DNA of 64,000 nucleotides from Anaerolineaceae bacterium (GTDB taxonomy: Bacteria; Chloroflexota; Anaerolineae; Anaerolineales; Anaerolineaceae). This document shows positions 62,963-64,000 of this stretch, piece after piece. Location of the stretch: NCBI GenBank assembly GCA_002702705.1, contig PABH01000042.1:219026-283025 (forward strand), in the 5' to 3' direction. Every line of letters starts with the position of its first letter. The stretch's first letter is position 1. The translations under genes were made by a program, and so were the position numbers. Below the pieces are notes generated by a model. That model was not told the origin of the DNA and did not search any database. It saw only the letters and a list, made by a program, of their open reading frames with translations.

Positions 62963-63819
62963 CATAAGATTTCAACCATCAATCCATCATAAGCAATTTG
63001 GTAACCATATTGGGCTGCATACTCGGCTAAATTGGAGTGCGCGGGGTTACCTTCGTGAGCAATATGGCTGGCAAAGAAAGCTGCGCCGGGTTGTAATAAA
63101 TCTTCATGCTGCAAACGGTGAATATGTTTTTGTACAGACTCAGCATTCAGATGATCACTTTCTGCTTGTTGTGGACCATAGGTATGATCGAATACAATTA
63201 GATCGAATTTCAGATTAAATTGATGAAACCCTAACCATGTTTCGTCAAAAAAGCTAGCTGTATCTACGCCATACAGAATGGTATGACCATCTTGTTTGAT
63301 GACAAAGATCATTGCACCCGGATTTGGTTGGTGATTTGCCTGGAATGGAATTACCTCATACTCCCCAATTTTATAAGACTGACCTGGATGAATTGTATGG
63401 GTTTGTAGATTGAGTTTGTTTTGGCCATATTTTGATAAAAGGTCAAAATCCGCAAGATCACGCCGGAACGTATTGGATGCGGTTTGAAGGGTCTCGGGAG
63501 AAGCATAAAAGTGTAACAGCGGTGCATTAACAACCCCATATTCCGGACTGCGGGAAAGCAAATGAGAAAGATCAAGATGGTCGGCATGGGGATGGGTTTG
63601 TAAACAATACCTCACTTTGGTTAAATCAATATTGTGAATTTGAGATGCCGACATAATATCCGGACCTAAGTCAATTAATAAATCATAATTAATTAAAACT
63701 GACGAACGTTTTCGCAAACTTTTCCCACCCATTTTACGAGCTTCTTGGCAGTTAGGACAAGTACAGAATGCTTCCGGGAATGCATTCGCCGCAGCAGTTC
63801 CAAGAAATGTAATGATCAC
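62962..63819 (-). CDS. MBL-fold metallo-hydrolase (PhnP/PqqB-like)
   Basis: A 285-residue metallo-beta-lactamase-fold protein. The zinc motif THPHADHLDLSHLL (HxHxDH) and VDTASFF (late Asp) with ASHIAHEG provide the metal ligands. The N-terminus has FCTCPNCQEARKMGG, a CxCxxC insert typical of the PhnP/PqqB group of phosphodiesterase-like hydrolases. The start is a GTG at 63819 after AGAGG. The substrate is probably a cyclic phosphate or a small organic ester, not defined. It is a lone gene. Confidence 0.88.
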   Translation of the reverse strand: MIITFLGTAAANAFPEAFCTCPNCQEARKMGGKSLRKRSSVLINYDLLIDLGPDIMSASQIHNIDLTKVRYCLQTHPHADHLDLSHLLSRSPEYGVVNAPLLHFYASPETLQTASNTFRRDLADFDLLSKYGQNKLNLQTHTIHPGQSYKIGEYEVIPFQANHQPNPGAMIFVIKQDGHTILYGVDTASFFDETWLGFHQFNLKFDLIVFDHTYGPQQAESDHLNAESVQKHIHRLQHEDLLQPGAAFFASHIAHEGNPAHSNLAEYAAQYGYQIAYDGLMVEIL

Positions 63820-63962
63820 TTTAAACCTCTTAAAATGTTAAGAATACTTCTCATGGATTTCTGGTTTAATTTTACCCTCTTATTTTTTACACGGTAATTC
63901 TCAAAGATACTGTTGGTAAACTAAAATTGGCAATGAAGTATAACCCCAATGGACAAAACCAA

Positions 63963-63981
63963 ACCCATGCTCCGAATGGGT
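63963..63981. terminator. Possible terminator at the right edge
   Basis: ACCCAT and ATGGGT (63963-63968, 63976-63981) flank a 7-nt loop, with T-rich sequence following. It probably belongs to a gene beyond the window, or to none. No gene is visible between 63820 and 64000. Confidence 0.4.
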
Positions 63982-64000
63982 CTAAAAGCTTTGTTTTTGC

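Noticed and set aside
1..64000. tRNA, rRNA, CRISPR arrays, insertion sequences or prophage genes
   Set aside because: A visual scan found no T-arm-like GGTTCRA context forming a cloverleaf, no spaced short repeats, no transposase or integrase motifs and no phage structural proteins. A program scan could still find a diverged tRNA.

Overview
The window is a 64 kb piece of a bacterial chromosome, A+T-rich by eye, with about 55 protein genes, no rRNA, and no tRNA, CRISPR array, insertion sequence or phage gene that I could recognise. The mix of families (membrane pyrophosphatase, S10 and S8 peptidases, DUF4037, PAQR/hemolysin-III, YegP, secreted propeller proteins, and a large PUFA-synthase-like polyketide synthase with carrier domains reading GIDTVKQAE) most resembles Chloroflexota, probably Anaerolineae. 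This placement is inference from gene content, not a computed phylogeny.

Layout. 1-4.2 kb: edge-cut fatty acid desaturase, rhomboid protease, guanylate kinase, FmdB-type zinc ribbon, and an unknown HEWTH metallopeptidase-like membrane protein. 4.4-7.7 kb: MacA/MacB-type tripartite exporter operon. 7.9-11.6 kb: 6-phosphofructokinase, DNA photolyase, Rieske oxygenase. 11.7-24.2 kb: a co-oriented minus-strand block of a 2,862-residue multidomain synthase, Sfp-type phosphopantetheinyl transferase, TetR regulator and ABC-2 exporter. 24.6-34.0 kb: PAQR protein, DUF4037, GNAT, nitroreductase, SLC13 transporter, DEAD-box helicase, toroid-fold protein, NAGPA-type lipoprotein. 34.3-38.2 kb: a second TetR plus ABC-2 cassette, paralogous to the first, with two abutting operator-like palindromes. 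38.2-56.1 kb: cysteine-cluster protein, HAD phosphatase, ABC-F, S10 peptidase, YegP, membrane pyrophosphatase, two genes broken by apparent 1-nt deletions, acetyltransferases, a secreted seven-bladed propeller, methyltransferase, lipid kinase plus acyltransferase. 56.2-63.8 kb: secreted subtilase with an attenuator-like leader, GT-C membrane glycosyltransferase, APH-like kinase, nitronate-monooxygenase/PfaD-like flavoenzyme, MBL hydrolase.

The most interesting system is the synthase block. One polypeptide reads KS-ACP-ACP-AT-KS-ACP-ACP-KR-DH. It lacks an enoyl reductase and a thioesterase, and all four carrier domains have threonine where the phosphopantetheine-bearing serine is expected. The neighbouring PPTase could activate it, the TetR/ABC-2 genes downstream could export the product, and the flavoenzyme at 61-62.6 kb could supply enoyl reduction in trans. 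Desaturase, lipid kinase and PlsC-type acyltransferase genes also lie in the window, so a lipid product is plausible but unproven.
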